Shown in pieces: positions 28,858 through 39,006 of a DNA stretch of 64,000 nucleotides (positions within the stretch are counted from its first letter, which is position 1; the number at the start of each line of letters is the position of its first letter). The notes under the pieces were generated by a model that worked only from the letters and a program-made list of their open reading frames with translations, was not told where the DNA came from and did not search any database. The stretch spans positions 1-64,000 of the forward strand of contig VGDZ01000010.1 of NCBI GenBank assembly GCA_016869515.1, read 5' to 3'. Source of the stretch: Alphaproteobacteria bacterium. Lineage in GTDB: Bacteria > Pseudomonadota > Alphaproteobacteria > VGDZ01. The position numbers and the translations under genes were made by a program.

Positions 28858-29052
28858 TCAAACTCCGGAAAAATAGACTGCCGCCAGCGCCGCCAGGGCG
28901 GCCAGGAACAACAGCCTGCGCAGGCGCGGGCCGAACGGCGCCTGGTTGTCGTTGGCGGCCAGGGGCGGACGCTGGCCGAAGGCGCGGCCGACGCGCGGCA
29001 ACGCCAACCCCCGCGTCAGGTGCCTTGTGCGGCGTTCGGCCGGTTCCGACAT
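28858..29052 (-). CDS. Small single-helix membrane protein, unknown
   Basis: A 64-residue protein with a basic N-terminal half and one C-terminal hydrophobic helix (LLFLAALAALAAVYF, about 47-61). It contains LAANDNQAPFGP; AANDN strings are frequent in short alphaproteobacterial hypothetical proteins. It lies between gltA and the Spy-like gene, all on the minus strand, and starts 22 bases after gltA. I do not recognise a function. The alternative is chance coding, but the good helix and spacing favour a real gene. Confidence 0.5.
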   Translation of the reverse strand: MSEPAERRTRHLTRGLALPRVGRAFGQRPPLAANDNQAPFGPRLRRLLFLAALAALAAVYFSGV

Positions 29053-29074
29053 CGCGCCCCGATCCTTGCCGCCG

Positions 29075-30388
29075 CTAGCCGCGCTTGGCCATCGGCACGA
29101 AGTCGCGCTGCTTGCTGCCGGTAAAGAGCTGGCGCGGACGGCCGATCTTCTGCGCCGGGTCGGCGATCATCTCGTTCCACTGCGCCACCCAGCCGACGGT
29201 GCGGGCAAGCGCGAACAGGACGGTGAACATCGACATCGGGAAGCCCATCGCCCGCAGGATGATGCCGGAGTAGAAGTCGACATTGGGATAGAGCTTGCGC
29301 TTGACGAAATAGTCGTCCTCGCGGGCGATGCGCTCGAGCTCCATCGCCAGTTTGAGCAAGGGCTCGTTTTGGACGCCGAGCGCTTCCAGCACTTCCTGGC
29401 ACGACTTGCGCAGCACGGCCGCGCGCGGGTCGAAGTTCTTGTAGACCCGATGCCCGAAGCCCATCAGCCGGACGTTGGAGTTCTTGTCCTTCACCTGACG
29501 CAGGAATTCGGACACCTTGTCGACCGAGCCGATCTCCATCAGCATTTCCAGCACCGCCTGGTTGGCGCCGCCATGCGCCGGGCCCCACAGGCTGGCGATG
29601 CCGGCGGCGATGCAGGCGAAGGGATTGGCGCCCGAGGACGAAGCCAGGCGCACGGTCGAGGTCGAGGCGTTCTGCTCGTGATCGGCGTGGAGGATGAAGA
29701 TCTTGTCCATGGCGTCGGCCAGGACCTTGTTGACCTTGTAGTCCTCGGCCGGCACGCCGAAGGTCATGCGCAGGAAGTTCTCGGCGTATTTGAGGTCGTT
29801 GCGCGGGTACATGAAGGGCTGGCCGACCGAATACTTGTAGGCCATCGCCGCCAGCGTCGGCATCTTGGCCACCAGCCGGTGGCTGGCGACCATGCGCTGG
29901 TGCGGATCGTTGATGTCGGTCGAGTCGTGATAGAAGGCCGACATCGCGCCGACCACGCCGCACATCACCGCCATGGGATGGGCGTCGCGGCGGAAGCCGC
30001 GGAACAGCCACGCCATCTGCTCGTGCACCATCGAGTGATAGGTGATGTTGTGTTCGAAGGTCTTGCGCTGGGCGGCGTTGGGCAGTTCGCCATGCATCAG
30101 CAGGTAGGACACTTCGATGAAGTCCGACTTCTCGGCCAGCTGCTCGATCGGATAGCCGCGATAGAGCAGGATGCCGGCGTCGCCGTCGATGTAGGTGATG
30201 CGGGATTCGCAGCTTGCGGTCGACATGAAGCCGGGATCGTAGGTGAACATCCCGGAATCGCCGTAGAGCTTGCGGATGTCGAACACGCGCGGCCCGATCG
30301 TGCCCTCCATCACCGGCATTTCGTAGGACTTGCCGGTGGCGTTGTCGGTGATGGTGACGGTGTTCTTTTTCTTGCCCGAATCGGACAT
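29075..30388 (-). CDS. gltA: Citrate synthase
   Basis: A 437-residue type II (hexameric) citrate synthase condensing acetyl-CoA and oxaloacetate. Catalytic residues sit in the expected places: the His of [16 protein letters not shown], the His of [14 protein letters not shown] and the Asp before [18 protein letters not shown] and MLMHGEL-like text are also present. The start at 30388 (MSDSGKKK) has GAGG eight bases upstream. A longer reading would extend into the promoter region. It is divergent from a PAS histidine kinase. Confidence 0.97.
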   Translation of the reverse strand: MSDSGKKKNTVTITDNATGKSYEMPVMEGTIGPRVFDIRKLYGDSGMFTYDPGFMSTASCESRITYIDGDAGILLYRGYPIEQLAEKSDFIEVSYLLMHGELPNAAQRKTFEHNITYHSMVHEQMAWLFRGFRRDAHPMAVMCGVVGAMSAFYHDSTDINDPHQRMVASHRLVAKMPTLAAMAYKYSVGQPFMYPRNDLKYAENFLRMTFGVPAEDYKVNKVLADAMDKIFILHADHEQNASTSTVRLASSSGANPFACIAAGIASLWGPAHGGANQAVLEMLMEIGSVDKVSEFLRQVKDKNSNVRLMGFGHRVYKNFDPRAAVLRKSCQEVLEALGVQNEPLLKLAMELERIAREDDYFVKRKLYPNVDFYSGIILRAMGFPMSMFTVLFALARTVGWVAQWNEMIADPAQKIGRPRQLFTGSKQRDFVPMAKRG

Positions 30389-30432
30389 GGAGTGACCTCG
30401 CTCGAAATTGGCGCAGGTGGCCAGGAACCCCA

Positions 30433-30460
30433 AGTATAACCCAAAGACCCGCCGCCGAAA
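30433..30460 (-). promoter_or_regulatory. Possible gltA promoter
   Basis: On the minus strand TATACT (30433-30438 as AGTATA) stands about 45 bases before the gltA start, with TTTCGG 16 bases upstream of it. The -10 element is strong and the -35 is weak, as is common in alphaproteobacteria. Confidence 0.45.
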
Positions 30461-30534
30461 GGAGCCATAGGCGGAACCCCGTAGCGGTCGCGCAAACTAG
30501 GAAAAGCACGACCCGGATGCGATGATGAAAGCCG

Positions 30535-32091
30535 ATGGATACTTGGCTTTGGATCGTCCCTGCCTTGGTCGTGCCGGTCGCGCTGGTGGCCGGCGTAGCT
30601 TGGGGCGAGCGGCGCGCGCGCCGGCAAGCTTCGGAACAGGCGCGGCGGCTCGATCAGTTTTCCGCGGCCATGTCGGACTGGCTGTGGGAAATGGATCGCG
30701 ATTTCCGTTTTACCTACATCTCGGACCGGGCCGAGAAGGTCACCGGCGAGCCACCCGGCGTGGCCATCGGCAAGACTCGAAGGGAACTGGCGATCGCGGC
30801 CGAGGCCAAGGTCGGCGGCGATATCGAAGCCATCACCGAGGCCGAGGCCGCCCGCGAACCCTATCGCGACGTGGTGCTGCGCTATGTTCGGCGCGATGGC
30901 CAAGTGCGCTGGTTCCGCACCAGCGGCCTGCCGATCTTCGATCGTACCGGCGGCTTCCAAGGCTATCGCGGCGCCGCCAGCGATATCACCGCGTTGATCC
31001 GCACCCAAGAGACCCTGGCCGAGCGCCAGAAGCTGCTGGAGTCCACCCAGCGCGTCGCCTCATTGGGCTGGCGGGTGATCGACTTCGTGGCCGATACCCG
31101 CATCTGGTCGGACAATGCCCGCGCCCTGTTCGGTCTCGCATCCGATGCGCCCCTGACCATGCGCAGCTGGATGGCGGCGGTTCATCCCGATGACCGCCCG
31201 AGCCTCAAGCTGATCGAGGACTATCCCGGCCATCACGGCACGCGCTCCTATCGCGTCGTGCTGCCGGGCGGCAAGGTCCGCCATCTGCGCGAGGAATTCG
31301 AGATCGAGCGCGATGTCGACGGACAGCCCACCCGCGCCGTCTGCACGCTGTTGGACGTGACCGAGCTGGAATCGGCGCGACTGGTGGCCGAGGCCGCCAA
31401 TCGCGCCAAGGGCGAGTTCCTGTCGACCGTCAGCCACGAATTGCGCACGCCGCTGACTTCGATCAAGGGAGCGCTTGGTTTGATCGGCGGCGGGGTGGCT
31501 GGACCCTTGCCCGAGCGCCTCAAGACCCTGGTCGACACCGCCAACCGCAATGCCGAGCGCCTCGCGCTGCTGGTCAACGACGTGCTCGATCTGCAGCGCA
31601 TCGAGGCCGGTCGCCTGGAATTCCATTTCAGCCCGCACAATCTGGCGACGCTGATTCCGCAGGCGGTCGACGCGGTGCGGCCCTATGCCGCTCAGTTCGA
31701 CGTGACCTACCGCTTCGTGTCGGCGCTCGATCGCGCGCGCGTGCGGATCGACGCCGATCGCCTGATGCAGGTGATGAACAACCTGCTCTCGAACGCCGCC
31801 AAATTCTCGAAGTCCGGCCAGACGATCGAGATCGGATTGGCCCGGCACGGCAATGGATTCCGGATCAGCGTCGCCGACCAGGGCAGCGGCATTCCCGAGG
31901 AATTCCGCGGCCGCATCTTCGAGCGCTTCGCTCAGGCCGATTCCTCGGATACCCGGCGCAGCGGCGGCACCGGGCTGGGCCTGGCCATCACCAAGGCGCT
32001 GGTCGAGGGCCAGGGCGGCAAGATCGGGTTCGAATCGACCGTCGGCGTCGGCGCGACCTTTTTCGTCGATCTGCCCGAATTGCCGGGATAG
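30535..32091 (+). CDS. PAS-domain sensor histidine kinase (orphan)
   Basis: A 518-residue kinase. One N-terminal helix (about 4-23) is followed by a PAS/PAC pair (about 40-155, with GYRGAASDITALI). A second PAS-like region spans about 170-280 (GWRVIDFVADTRIWSDNARALFGL). HisKA has H301 in STVSHELRTPLTSIKGALGLI. HATPase has NLLSNAAKFSKSG, DQGSGIPEEFRGRIFERF and GTGLGLAITKALVEGQGG. It lacks a receiver domain and a neighbouring response regulator. Its 3' end nearly touches convergent gltX. Confidence 0.9.
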   Translation: MDTWLWIVPALVVPVALVAGVAWGERRARRQASEQARRLDQFSAAMSDWLWEMDRDFRFTYISDRAEKVTGEPPGVAIGKTRRELAIAAEAKVGGDIEAITEAEAAREPYRDVVLRYVRRDGQVRWFRTSGLPIFDRTGGFQGYRGAASDITALIRTQETLAERQKLLESTQRVASLGWRVIDFVADTRIWSDNARALFGLASDAPLTMRSWMAAVHPDDRPSLKLIEDYPGHHGTRSYRVVLPGGKVRHLREEFEIERDVDGQPTRAVCTLLDVTELESARLVAEAANRAKGEFLSTVSHELRTPLTSIKGALGLIGGGVAGPLPERLKTLVDTANRNAERLALLVNDVLDLQRIEAGRLEFHFSPHNLATLIPQAVDAVRPYAAQFDVTYRFVSALDRARVRIDADRLMQVMNNLLSNAAKFSKSGQTIEIGLARHGNGFRISVADQGSGIPEEFRGRIFERFAQADSSDTRRSGGTGLGLAITKALVEGQGGKIGFESTVGVGATFFVDLPELPG

Positions 32092-32097
32092 ACCGAA

Positions 32098-33504
32098 TCA
32101 GGCGCCGGTCGCGTCCTTGAGCCGGGCCAGGCTTTCCTCGCGTCCGAGCGCCGCCAGCACGTCGAAGATCGGCGGCGAAACGCTGCGCCCGGTCAAGGCG
32201 GCGCGCAGCGGCTGAGCGGCTTGGCCCAGCTTGATCGCCTCGACCTCGGCGAAGCGCTTGACCACGTTCTCCAATGCCGGCGCGGACCAATCCTGAGCCG
32301 ACCATAGCGCTTGAGACAATCGCATCAGGCGGTCGCGCGCCGTCTGATCGAGCAGCCTGGCGGCCTTGTCGTCGAATTTTAGCGGCCGCGTCTCGACCAG
32401 GAACAGGGCCGAATCCGCCAACTCCTCGACGGTCTTGGCGCGCTCCGTCAGGCCCGGCATCGCCGCCGCCAAGCGGGCGCGCTCGAAATCCGCCAGCTTG
32501 CGGCCGAGACCCTTTTCCAGCCGCGCGCCGGCCAGATCGCATAGACGTGCGGCATCGGCCTGACGCAGATAGTGGTAATTGACCGCCTCCAGCTTGGCGA
32601 AGTCGAAGCGTGCCGCCGATTGGCCGCAATGGTCGAGATCGAACCAGGCCACGGCCTGCTCGGTGGTGAAGATCTCGTCGTCGCCGTGCGACCAGCCGAG
32701 GCGGGCGAGATAATTGCGCAGCGCCTCGGGCAGATAGCCCATGTCGCGATAGGCCTCGACCCCCAGCGCGCCATGGCGCTTGGACAGCTTGGCGCCGTCG
32801 GGGCCGTGGATCAGCGGGATATGGGCATAGACCGGCACCGGCCAGCCCAGCGCCTGGATCAGCTGCATCTGGCGGGCGGCGTTGTTGAGATGGTCGACGC
32901 CGCGGATGACGTGGCTCACCGCCATGTCGTAGTCGTCGACCACCACCGACAGCATGTAGACCGGCGTGCCGTCCGAGCGCAGCAGCACCATGTCGTCAAG
33001 CTGGCGGTTGTCGAACACGACCCGGCCCTGGACCTTGTCCTCGACCACGGTCTCGCCGTCCTGGGGCGACTTTAGCCGGATCACCGGCTTGACCCCGGGC
33101 GGCGCCTCGGCCGGGTCGCGGTCGCGCCAGGTGCCGTCATAGCGCACCGGCCGGCCTTCGGCCTTGGCGCTGGCGCGCATCGCCTCCAACTCCTCGGGCG
33201 AGCAATAGCAGCGATAGGCCTTGCCCGCCGCCAGCAGCCCATGCGCCACCTCGGCGTGGCGCGCGGCGCGGGCGAACTGGTGCACCACCTCGCCGTCCCA
33301 ATCCAGTCCCAGCCAGCGCAACCCGTCGAGGATGGCGGCGATCGCCGGCTCGGTCGATCGTTGGCGATCGGTGTCCTCGATCCGCAGCCGGAAGCTGCCG
33401 CCGTGATGGCGGGCGAACAGCCAGTTGAACAGCGCGGTGCGCGCCCCGCCGATGTGCAGGTAGCCGGTGGGCGAGGGGGCGAAGCGGGTGACCGGGGCCG
33501 GCAT
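32098..33504 (-). CDS. gltX: Glutamyl-tRNA synthetase
   Basis: A 468-residue class I synthetase charging tRNA-Glu (and possibly tRNA-Gln, since many alphaproteobacteria use GatCAB). The HIGH motif appears as [20 protein letters not shown] at residues 9-28 and the KMSKS equivalent as [13 protein letters not shown]. The [12 protein letters not shown] segment and helical anticodon domain are normal. I start at 33504 ([14 protein letters not shown]) because more upstream codons are unconserved and run into the opposing comEC promoter area. Confidence 0.97.
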   Translation of the reverse strand: MPAPVTRFAPSPTGYLHIGGARTALFNWLFARHHGGSFRLRIEDTDRQRSTEPAIAAILDGLRWLGLDWDGEVVHQFARAARHAEVAHGLLAAGKAYRCYCSPEELEAMRASAKAEGRPVRYDGTWRDRDPAEAPPGVKPVIRLKSPQDGETVVEDKVQGRVVFDNRQLDDMVLLRSDGTPVYMLSVVVDDYDMAVSHVIRGVDHLNNAARQMQLIQALGWPVPVYAHIPLIHGPDGAKLSKRHGALGVEAYRDMGYLPEALRNYLARLGWSHGDDEIFTTEQAVAWFDLDHCGQSAARFDFAKLEAVNYHYLRQADAARLCDLAGARLEKGLGRKLADFERARLAAAMPGLTERAKTVEELADSALFLVETRPLKFDDKAARLLDQTARDRLMRLSQALWSAQDWSAPALENVVKRFAEVEAIKLGQAAQPLRAALTGRSVSPPIFDVLAALGREESLARLKDATGA

Positions 33505-33563
33505 GGCGATATCCGCGAAAAGGGCTTTACGAGGCCGCCGAGTTCTAGCCAAGCTGGCGGACC

Positions 33564-35711
33564 ATGCCAAGCGCGCTGAGCCGATTGTGGACCCGCCTTG
33601 CCGCCGCCGCCGACTGGCGCGCGGCGCTGCTGGCCGAGCACGATCGCTGGGGGTTGTGGCTGCCGGTGGCGATGGGTCTCGGCATCGCGCTCTATTTCGC
33701 CTGGCCGAGCGAACCGCCGGGCTGGGTCGGGCCGGCGGCGATGGCTTTGGCGATGGCGCTGGGATGGATCGGCCGCGGCCGCAGCGAGGTGCTGGCGCTG
33801 GCGCTGGGGTTGGCGATGCTGGGCGGCGGCATGGCGATCGTGCAGCACCGGGCATCGGACCGCGCGGCGCCGGTGCTGGAGCGGCGCATCGGCCCGGTCA
33901 CGGTGCTGGGCCGCGTGGTCGAAGTGCAGGACCGCGCCGAGGGTTCGCGCCTGATCCTGGAAAAGCTGGCGATCGCGCGGCTCGACGGCGAGCGCATGCC
34001 GGCGCGCATCCGGGTCAATCTGCGCGCGGGGCAGGCCGATGTGCGTCCGGGCGATCAAGTGCGGCTGACGGCTTTCCTTCTGCCGCCGCCGCAGCCGGCT
34101 GCTCCCGGCGCCTATGATTTAGCCCGCGACGCCTGGTTCCAGCGCCTGGGCGCGGTCGGTTACGCCACCGGCCAGGTGCGGGTGATCGAGACCGGCGGCG
34201 GCAACACGGTGACCGAGGCGATCGAACGCCTGCGCCACGACATCACCCGCCATGTGCGCGCGGCAATCCCCGGCGCGAGCGGCGCCATCGCCGCGGCGAT
34301 GATGACCGGCGAACAGGGCGGGATCGCGCCGGAATTGCTGCAAGCCTGGCGGGATTCCGGCCTTGCGCACATGCTGTCGATCTCGGGCCTGCATTTCGTG
34401 CTGCTGGCTGGCGTCGTATTTGCCGTCGTGCGGCGCGGCTTGGCGCTGAGCGAATACGCCGCCCTGTATTGGCCGCTGAAGAAGATCGCGGCCGTGGTCG
34501 CTTGGGTGGCGGCTTTGGGTTATCTGCTGATCTCGGGCGCCAGCGTGCCGACCCAGCGCTCCTTCGTCATGCTGTCGATCGGATTGCTGGCAGTGCTGGT
34601 CGATCGCTCGCCCTTCAGCCCGAGGCTGGTGGCGATCGCGGCGTTGGCGGTGCTGGCGTGGACGCCCGAGGCGCTGCTGGGTGCCTCTTTCCAGATGTCC
34701 TTCGCCGCCGTGCTGGCCTTGATCGCCGCTCACGAGGTCTATGGCGCTCGGCTGCGCGCCTGGCGGGCCGAAGGCGGGGCGGTGCGTGGCGGGCTTTATT
34801 GGTTGGCGCTGTCGCTGCTGACGGCGTTGGTGGCGGGCCTGGCGACCGCGCCCTACGCCGCCTATCACTTCGATCGGTTTTCCAGCTTCGGAGTGTTCGC
34901 CAACATGCTGGCGGTGCCGGTGGCCAGCTTCTGGGTCATGCCGCTGGTGGTGGCGGCATTCGCGCTGATGCCCTTCGGCCTGGACGGCTGGGCCTTGGCC
35001 GGCCTGGGCCTGGGCATCGATCTGCTGAGCGCCATGGCCAAGACCGTGGCGGCGTGGCCGGGCGCGGCCTGGACCCTGCCGGCGATGCCGCTTTGGGGCA
35101 TGGCGGCGGTAACCTTGGGCGGGCTATGGCTGTGCCTTTGGCGCCAGGCTTGGCGGCGATTGGGCTGGGTGGGCGTGGTCGGCGGCTGTCTCAGCCCCTT
35201 CGTCACGCCGACGCCCGATCTTCTGGTCGACGCCGAAGGCCGGGCGCTGGCGATCAAGTCGGCCGAGGGCGGGCTGATGGTCGATGCGCCGCGCGGCGGC
35301 GATTTCGCGGTCCAGACTTGGCTAAGGCGCGCGGGCGAAGACCGGGCGCTGCCCTGGCCGCGCGGCGGGGTCTCGGCCGATGGCCGGCTGCGCTGCGACA
35401 TCGAGGGTTGCGTCTGGCGCACCGAGGGGCGGGTGGTGGCGTTGCCGCGCACGGCGCGGGCGGTCGAGGAGGATTGCCGCATGGCCGAGATCGTAGTCAC
35501 GGCGCTGCCGGTGCGCGGGCGCTGTCCCTCGGCGCGGCTGGTGATCGACGGCGAGGATCTGCGCCGCCGCGGCGCGCACGCGCTGTGGCTGGGGGCAGGC
35601 GGACCGCGGCTGGAAAGCGTCGGCGACTGGCGCGGGACGCGGCCATGGGCTAGGGAGGTGCCGCCCGAAGCCGCCCGCACGCGCGGCGGCTCGGGGTCGA
35701 GGAGCCGTTGA
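33564..35711 (+). CDS. comEC: ComEC/Rec2 family DNA uptake channel protein
   Basis: A 715-residue polytopic membrane protein. Two N-terminal helices precede a DUF4131 OB-like domain (about 60-200). The competence core with about eight helices contains [20 protein letters not shown] and [15 protein letters not shown]. The C-terminal soluble part resembles the metallo-beta-lactamase-like tail but shows no HxHxDH zinc motif, so it is probably non-catalytic. The family imports single-stranded DNA. The gltX-comEC-lexA neighbourhood is conserved in alphaproteobacteria regardless of known competence. Confidence 0.92.
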   Translation: MPSALSRLWTRLAAAADWRAALLAEHDRWGLWLPVAMGLGIALYFAWPSEPPGWVGPAAMALAMALGWIGRGRSEVLALALGLAMLGGGMAIVQHRASDRAAPVLERRIGPVTVLGRVVEVQDRAEGSRLILEKLAIARLDGERMPARIRVNLRAGQADVRPGDQVRLTAFLLPPPQPAAPGAYDLARDAWFQRLGAVGYATGQVRVIETGGGNTVTEAIERLRHDITRHVRAAIPGASGAIAAAMMTGEQGGIAPELLQAWRDSGLAHMLSISGLHFVLLAGVVFAVVRRGLALSEYAALYWPLKKIAAVVAWVAALGYLLISGASVPTQRSFVMLSIGLLAVLVDRSPFSPRLVAIAALAVLAWTPEALLGASFQMSFAAVLALIAAHEVYGARLRAWRAEGGAVRGGLYWLALSLLTALVAGLATAPYAAYHFDRFSSFGVFANMLAVPVASFWVMPLVVAAFALMPFGLDGWALAGLGLGIDLLSAMAKTVAAWPGAAWTLPAMPLWGMAAVTLGGLWLCLWRQAWRRLGWVGVVGGCLSPFVTPTPDLLVDAEGRALAIKSAEGGLMVDAPRGGDFAVQTWLRRAGEDRALPWPRGGVSADGRLRCDIEGCVWRTEGRVVALPRTARAVEEDCRMAEIVVTALPVRGRCPSARLVIDGEDLRRRGAHALWLGAGGPRLESVGDWRGTRPWAREVPPEAARTRGGSGSRSR

Positions 35712-35715
35712 GCCG

Positions 35716-36441
35716 ATGAGCGACGCCATTACCCTGTTGCAGGTCAGTTTCGAGCACAATTCCATCCCCGCCAAGTTTCGCCTGGCGCTGGATCCGCGCC
35801 ATCCCGAAAGCAAGGCGATCGGCGCCGGCCTGACCCAGCGCAAGCTTTACATGAGCCATACTTCGGATGCGCTGATGGGTGCCTTGCAGGTGGGCGACGT
35901 GTTTCTGGATGTCGGCGCGGGCGCCGGCTGGTTTTCGCTTTTGGCCTCGGTGCGGGTCGGGGCCGAGGGGCGGGTGGTGGCCTGCGAGACCCGACCCGAG
36001 GAAAGCCTAGCCCTGGCGCGCAATCTGATGGTCAATCCCGGCCTGCCGGTCGCCAGCCTGCCCTGGTCGCTGGAGGAGGCCCAGGCCGGGCAGGGGATCG
36101 ACGATCTGATACCGCTCTTGCCGTTGCCCAAGCCGCCGCGGGTCTTGCGCATCGCTGCCGGCGGGGGCGAGGCGCGGGTGCTGGCCGGCGCCACGCGGCT
36201 GTTCGATGTCAAGCCGCCGGCCCATGTCTTGGTCGAGATCGACCGCGCAGCGCTGGAAAAGCGCGGTTCCAGCGAGGCCCAGATCCGGGGCTTTTTCAAC
36301 GCCCGCAGCTACGAGACCTGGCTGGTCAACCAGGACGGCCGCGACATCTGCGGCGGGGAATCGATCAAGCGCCTGCCCAATGGCTACTACATCGAGCAGG
36401 TCAGCCGGTTTCAGATTTTGTTCAGCCACACCAAGGGATGA
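35716..36441 (+). CDS. FkbM-like SAM-dependent methyltransferase, substrate unknown
   Basis: A 241-residue protein with a class I SAM-binding motif, VFLDVGAGAGWFSLLAS (about residues 62-78), then the acidic end of strand 2 in VVACETRPEESLALARNLM. A later PPAHVLVEIDRAALEKRG resembles the FkbM segment. The C-terminus YETWLVNQDGRDICGG is unusual. It begins five bases after comEC and is the last gene before an AT-rich gap, so it may be a later addition to the conserved comEC-lexA block. Polysaccharide, protein or small-molecule methylation are all possible. Confidence 0.65.
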   Translation: MSDAITLLQVSFEHNSIPAKFRLALDPRHPESKAIGAGLTQRKLYMSHTSDALMGALQVGDVFLDVGAGAGWFSLLASVRVGAEGRVVACETRPEESLALARNLMVNPGLPVASLPWSLEEAQAGQGIDDLIPLLPLPKPPRVLRIAAGGGEARVLAGATRLFDVKPPAHVLVEIDRAALEKRGSSEAQIRGFFNARSYETWLVNQDGRDICGGESIKRLPNGYYIEQVSRFQILFSHTKG

Positions 36442-36494
36442 TAAGGCAAACCAGTACATTTATATTTACTTGTAATATATTGATTTATAATAAA

Positions 36495-36524
36495 AAACCA
36501 CGCCAGCATGAACTGGCGTGGTTT
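36495..36524 (-). terminator. Rho-independent terminator of lexA
   Basis: The stem AACCACGCCAG / CTGGCGTGGTT with loop CATGAA, read on the minus strand, is followed by a run of six T residues (36492-36497). It sits 18 bases after the lexA stop. On the plus strand the trailing TTTGTG is weaker, so it may also partly stop transcripts from the FkbM-like gene. Confidence 0.85.
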
Positions 36525-36542
36525 GTGAAGTCGGGCGAAAAA

Positions 36543-37181
36543 TCAATAGCGCCGGAACAGCCCCACCAACCGGCCCTGGATCTTGACCCGTTCGGGGTTG
36601 AAGATGCGGGTTTCGTAGCTGGGGTTGGCGGCCTCGAGCGCAACCGAATTGCCCTTGCGGCGCAGGCGCTTGAGGGTGGCTTCCTGGTCGTCAATCAGGG
36701 CGCAGACGATCGAACCGGTATCGGCGGCATCGGTCTTTTCCAGCAGCACGGTATCGCCGTCGTGGATGCCGGCTTCGACCATGGAATCGCCCTGCACCTC
36801 GAGGCAGAAGTGTTCGCCCTTGCCCAGGATCGAGGCCGGCATTTCCAGCATGGTCGAGCGGTCCGACAGCGCCTCGATCGGCGTACCGGCGGCGATGCGG
36901 CCATAAAGCGGCAGCTGGACCACCTTGTCCGCGCTCTCGACCCCGCGTGCGCCCGGCGGCAGCGAAGCGTCCGGGTTCTTGATCACGGCAAGCGCGCGGG
37001 CGCGATGCGGCAGACGGCGGATGAAGCCGCGCTCTTCCAGCGCCATGATCAGGCGGTGAATGCCCGATTTGGACTTGAGATTGAGGGCCTCCTTCATTTC
37101 GTCGAACGAAGGCGAGACATGGGTGGTCGCCAAGCGCTGGCTGATGAAGGTCAAAAGTTCATGTTGCTTCTTGGTCAGCAT
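36543..37181 (-). CDS. lexA: LexA repressor (SOS response)
   Basis: A 212-residue repressor-protease. The winged-helix DNA-binding domain (1-70) contains [20 protein letters not shown]. The cleavage site is A98-G99 in RIAAGTPI, the catalytic Ser133 lies in [10 protein letters not shown] and Lys171 in EATLKRLRR. It represses DNA repair genes until RecA filaments trigger self-cleavage. A GTTC-N7-GTTC box overlapping its promoter indicates autoregulation. It stands opposite the FkbM-like gene and upstream of a terminator. Confidence 0.97.
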   Translation of the reverse strand: MLTKKQHELLTFISQRLATTHVSPSFDEMKEALNLKSKSGIHRLIMALEERGFIRRLPHRARALAVIKNPDASLPPGARGVESADKVVQLPLYGRIAAGTPIEALSDRSTMLEMPASILGKGEHFCLEVQGDSMVEAGIHDGDTVLLEKTDAADTGSIVCALIDDQEATLKRLRRKGNSVALEAANPSYETRIFNPERVKIQGRLVGLFRRY

Positions 37182-37249
37182 GTGTATTCTCCTGTTGATA
37201 GGGGCCGCCCGGACGAACGAAACGGCGCTCCTCGAATCCTTTACTTATC

Positions 37250-37264
37250 GTTCTAGCAAAGTTC
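37250..37264 (-). promoter_or_regulatory. LexA operator (alphaproteobacterial SOS box)
   Basis: GTTCTAGCAAAGTTC matches the alphaproteobacterial LexA consensus GTTC-N7-GTTC exactly. It covers the -10 region of the lexA promoter, about 70 bases before the start codon, which is ideal for autorepression. Confidence 0.88.
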
Positions 37265-37279
37265 CGATACCCTCGTCAA
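37250..37279 (-). promoter_or_regulatory. lexA promoter
   Basis: On the minus strand CTTGACG (TTGACG complement at 37274-37279), an 18-base spacer and TAGAAC (37250-37255) form a good sigma-70 promoter. The -10 hexamer lies in the SOS box, so bound LexA would exclude RNA polymerase. Confidence 0.7.
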
Positions 37280-37306
37280 GCACTTCGGAACAATCGGGCA
37301 AAGGGC

Positions 37307-38521
37307 TTAGAACCCAACGGGATCGGCGGCCAGGGCCAGGATATCCACAGCTTCGCCGGCCTTGGCCGCAGCGGCGTGGGGGGCGCGAACGATCAGGGCC
37401 TCCGCCGATGCCAGGCGGGAAATCATCGAACTGTCTTGGGTGGCAAAAGGTGTCGCGACCAAGGCGCCATCGGCGCTGCGCGACAGGGTCGCACGCAAAT
37501 AGTCCTGGCGGCGGTCATTGGCGGCTAGATCGCTGCCAAGACGCGCCTGCGCCATCGCCTGGGCACCTTCCGGCAGGCCCAGCAGGCGGTCGATGGCCGG
37601 GCGCAGGAAGACCAGGCCGCAGACCAGGGCCGAGACCGGATTGCCGGGCAGGCCCAGCATCGGCGTCGCACCCAGCTTGCCGAACATCAGCGGCTTGCCC
37701 GGGCGCATGGCGACCTGCCAGAAGTCGAGCTCCAGTCCCTGTTCGCCCAGCACGTCGCGGATCAGGTCGTGATCGCCGACCGATGCGCCGCCGATGGTCA
37801 CCAACAGATCGGCGCCGCGCGCGCCCTCGACCATGCGGCCCAGCGCGCTGCGATCGTCGGGCGCGATGCCGAGATCGATCGCCTCGGCGCCGGCGGCGCG
37901 GATCAGCGCCGCCAGCGACAGCGCATTCGAACAGACGATCTGGTCGGGCCCCAGCGGCTCGCCCGGCCGCACCAACTCGTCGCCCGTGGCCAAAAGCGCG
38001 ATGCGCGGCCGCCGGCGCAGCGTCAGCCAAGGCTGATTCATCGCCGCCGCCAGGCCGATATCGCGCGCGGTCAGGCGCCGGGGCGCCTGGATGCCGATGG
38101 AGCCTGCCGTGAAGTCGAGCCCGGCCCGGCGGATATGGCGCCCCGGCCTTGCCGCCTCGCGGATCGTAACCTGGTCGGCCTGGCGGGTGGTGTCCTCTTG
38201 GATCACCACGGCGTCGGCTCCGGCCGGGACCGGCGCGCCGGTGAAGATCCGCACCGCTTCGCCTGCGTTCAGCCTTCCGGCGAAACCGTGTCCCGCCGCC
38301 GACTGGCCGATCACCCGCAGCGTCACAGGTATCTGCGCCGCATCGGCCGCGCGCACGGCATAGCCGTCCATGGCCGAGGCATCGAAGGGCGGCTGGGTCA
38401 GCCGCGCCACCACCGGCGCCGCCAGCACGCGGCCCGCGGCATCGGCAAGAGCCACCGATTCCGTCCCCAGCGGCGCAAGGCCCGCCAGGATGCGGGCGCG
38501 GGCTTCGTCGACCGGGATCAT
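37307..38521 (-). CDS. moeA: Molybdopterin molybdenumtransferase MoeA
   Basis: A 404-residue enzyme that inserts molybdate into adenylated molybdopterin. The four-domain layout is recognisable by SAMDGYAVRAAD, IFTGAPVPAGADAVVIQEDT, the MoCF-binding ALLATGDELVRPGEPLGPDQIVCSN region, TIGGASVGDHDLIRDVL, and FGKLGATPMLGLPGNPVSALV. It starts one base from the moaC stop. The lexA-moeA-moaC order is conserved in alphaproteobacteria. Gene products imply molybdoenzymes elsewhere in the genome. Confidence 0.96.
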   Translation of the reverse strand: MIPVDEARARILAGLAPLGTESVALADAAGRVLAAPVVARLTQPPFDASAMDGYAVRAADAAQIPVTLRVIGQSAAGHGFAGRLNAGEAVRIFTGAPVPAGADAVVIQEDTTRQADQVTIREAARPGRHIRRAGLDFTAGSIGIQAPRRLTARDIGLAAAMNQPWLTLRRRPRIALLATGDELVRPGEPLGPDQIVCSNALSLAALIRAAGAEAIDLGIAPDDRSALGRMVEGARGADLLVTIGGASVGDHDLIRDVLGEQGLELDFWQVAMRPGKPLMFGKLGATPMLGLPGNPVSALVCGLVFLRPAIDRLLGLPEGAQAMAQARLGSDLAANDRRQDYLRATLSRSADGALVATPFATQDSSMISRLASAEALIVRAPHAAAAKAGEAVDILALAADPVGF

Positions 38522-38522
38522 C

Positions 38523-39005
38523 TCAGCGCCGGTCGAACCGACCCGACTTGCCGCCCGATTTGTGGGTCAGGCGCAGATCGGTGACGATCATGCCGCGGTC
38601 GATCGCCTTGACCATGTCGTAGACCGTCAGCGCGGCGACGGCGGCGGCGGTCAGTGCCTCCATCTCGACTCCGGTCTGGCCGGTCAGCTTGGCGGTGGCG
38701 GCGATCTCGACCCGCGAGCGCTTGGCATCGCTGCTCAGTTCGACCGCGACCGAGCTGAGGGCAAGCGGATGGCAAAGCGGGATCAGCTCGCCGGTGCGCT
38801 TGGCGGCCATGATCCCGGCCAGCCGCGCCGTACCCAGCACGTCGCCCTTGGCGGCGCTGCCGGCCTTGATGCGCCGCAGCGTCGCCGGCGCCATCTTGAC
38901 CGCGCATTTGGCCACGGCGACGCGCGCCGTCGCCGGCTTGGCGGCGATGTCGACCATGCGCGCCTTGCCGCGGGCATCGAAATGGGTCAGGCGCGCGCCG
39001 GCCAT
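38523..39005 (-). CDS. moaC: Cyclic pyranopterin monophosphate synthase
   Basis: A 160-residue hexameric enzyme making cPMP from the product of MoaA. The active-site blocks are [52 protein letters not shown] and [20 protein letters not shown] with a closing KSGRFDR. Length is the family norm. It is coupled to moeA downstream and one base from kdsA upstream. In many relatives trpC occupies the position where kdsA lies here. Confidence 0.96.
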   Translation of the reverse strand: MAGARLTHFDARGKARMVDIAAKPATARVAVAKCAVKMAPATLRRIKAGSAAKGDVLGTARLAGIMAAKRTGELIPLCHPLALSSVAVELSSDAKRSRVEIAATAKLTGQTGVEMEALTAAAVAALTVYDMVKAIDRGMIVTDLRLTHKSGGKSGRFDRR

Positions 39006-39006
39006 G

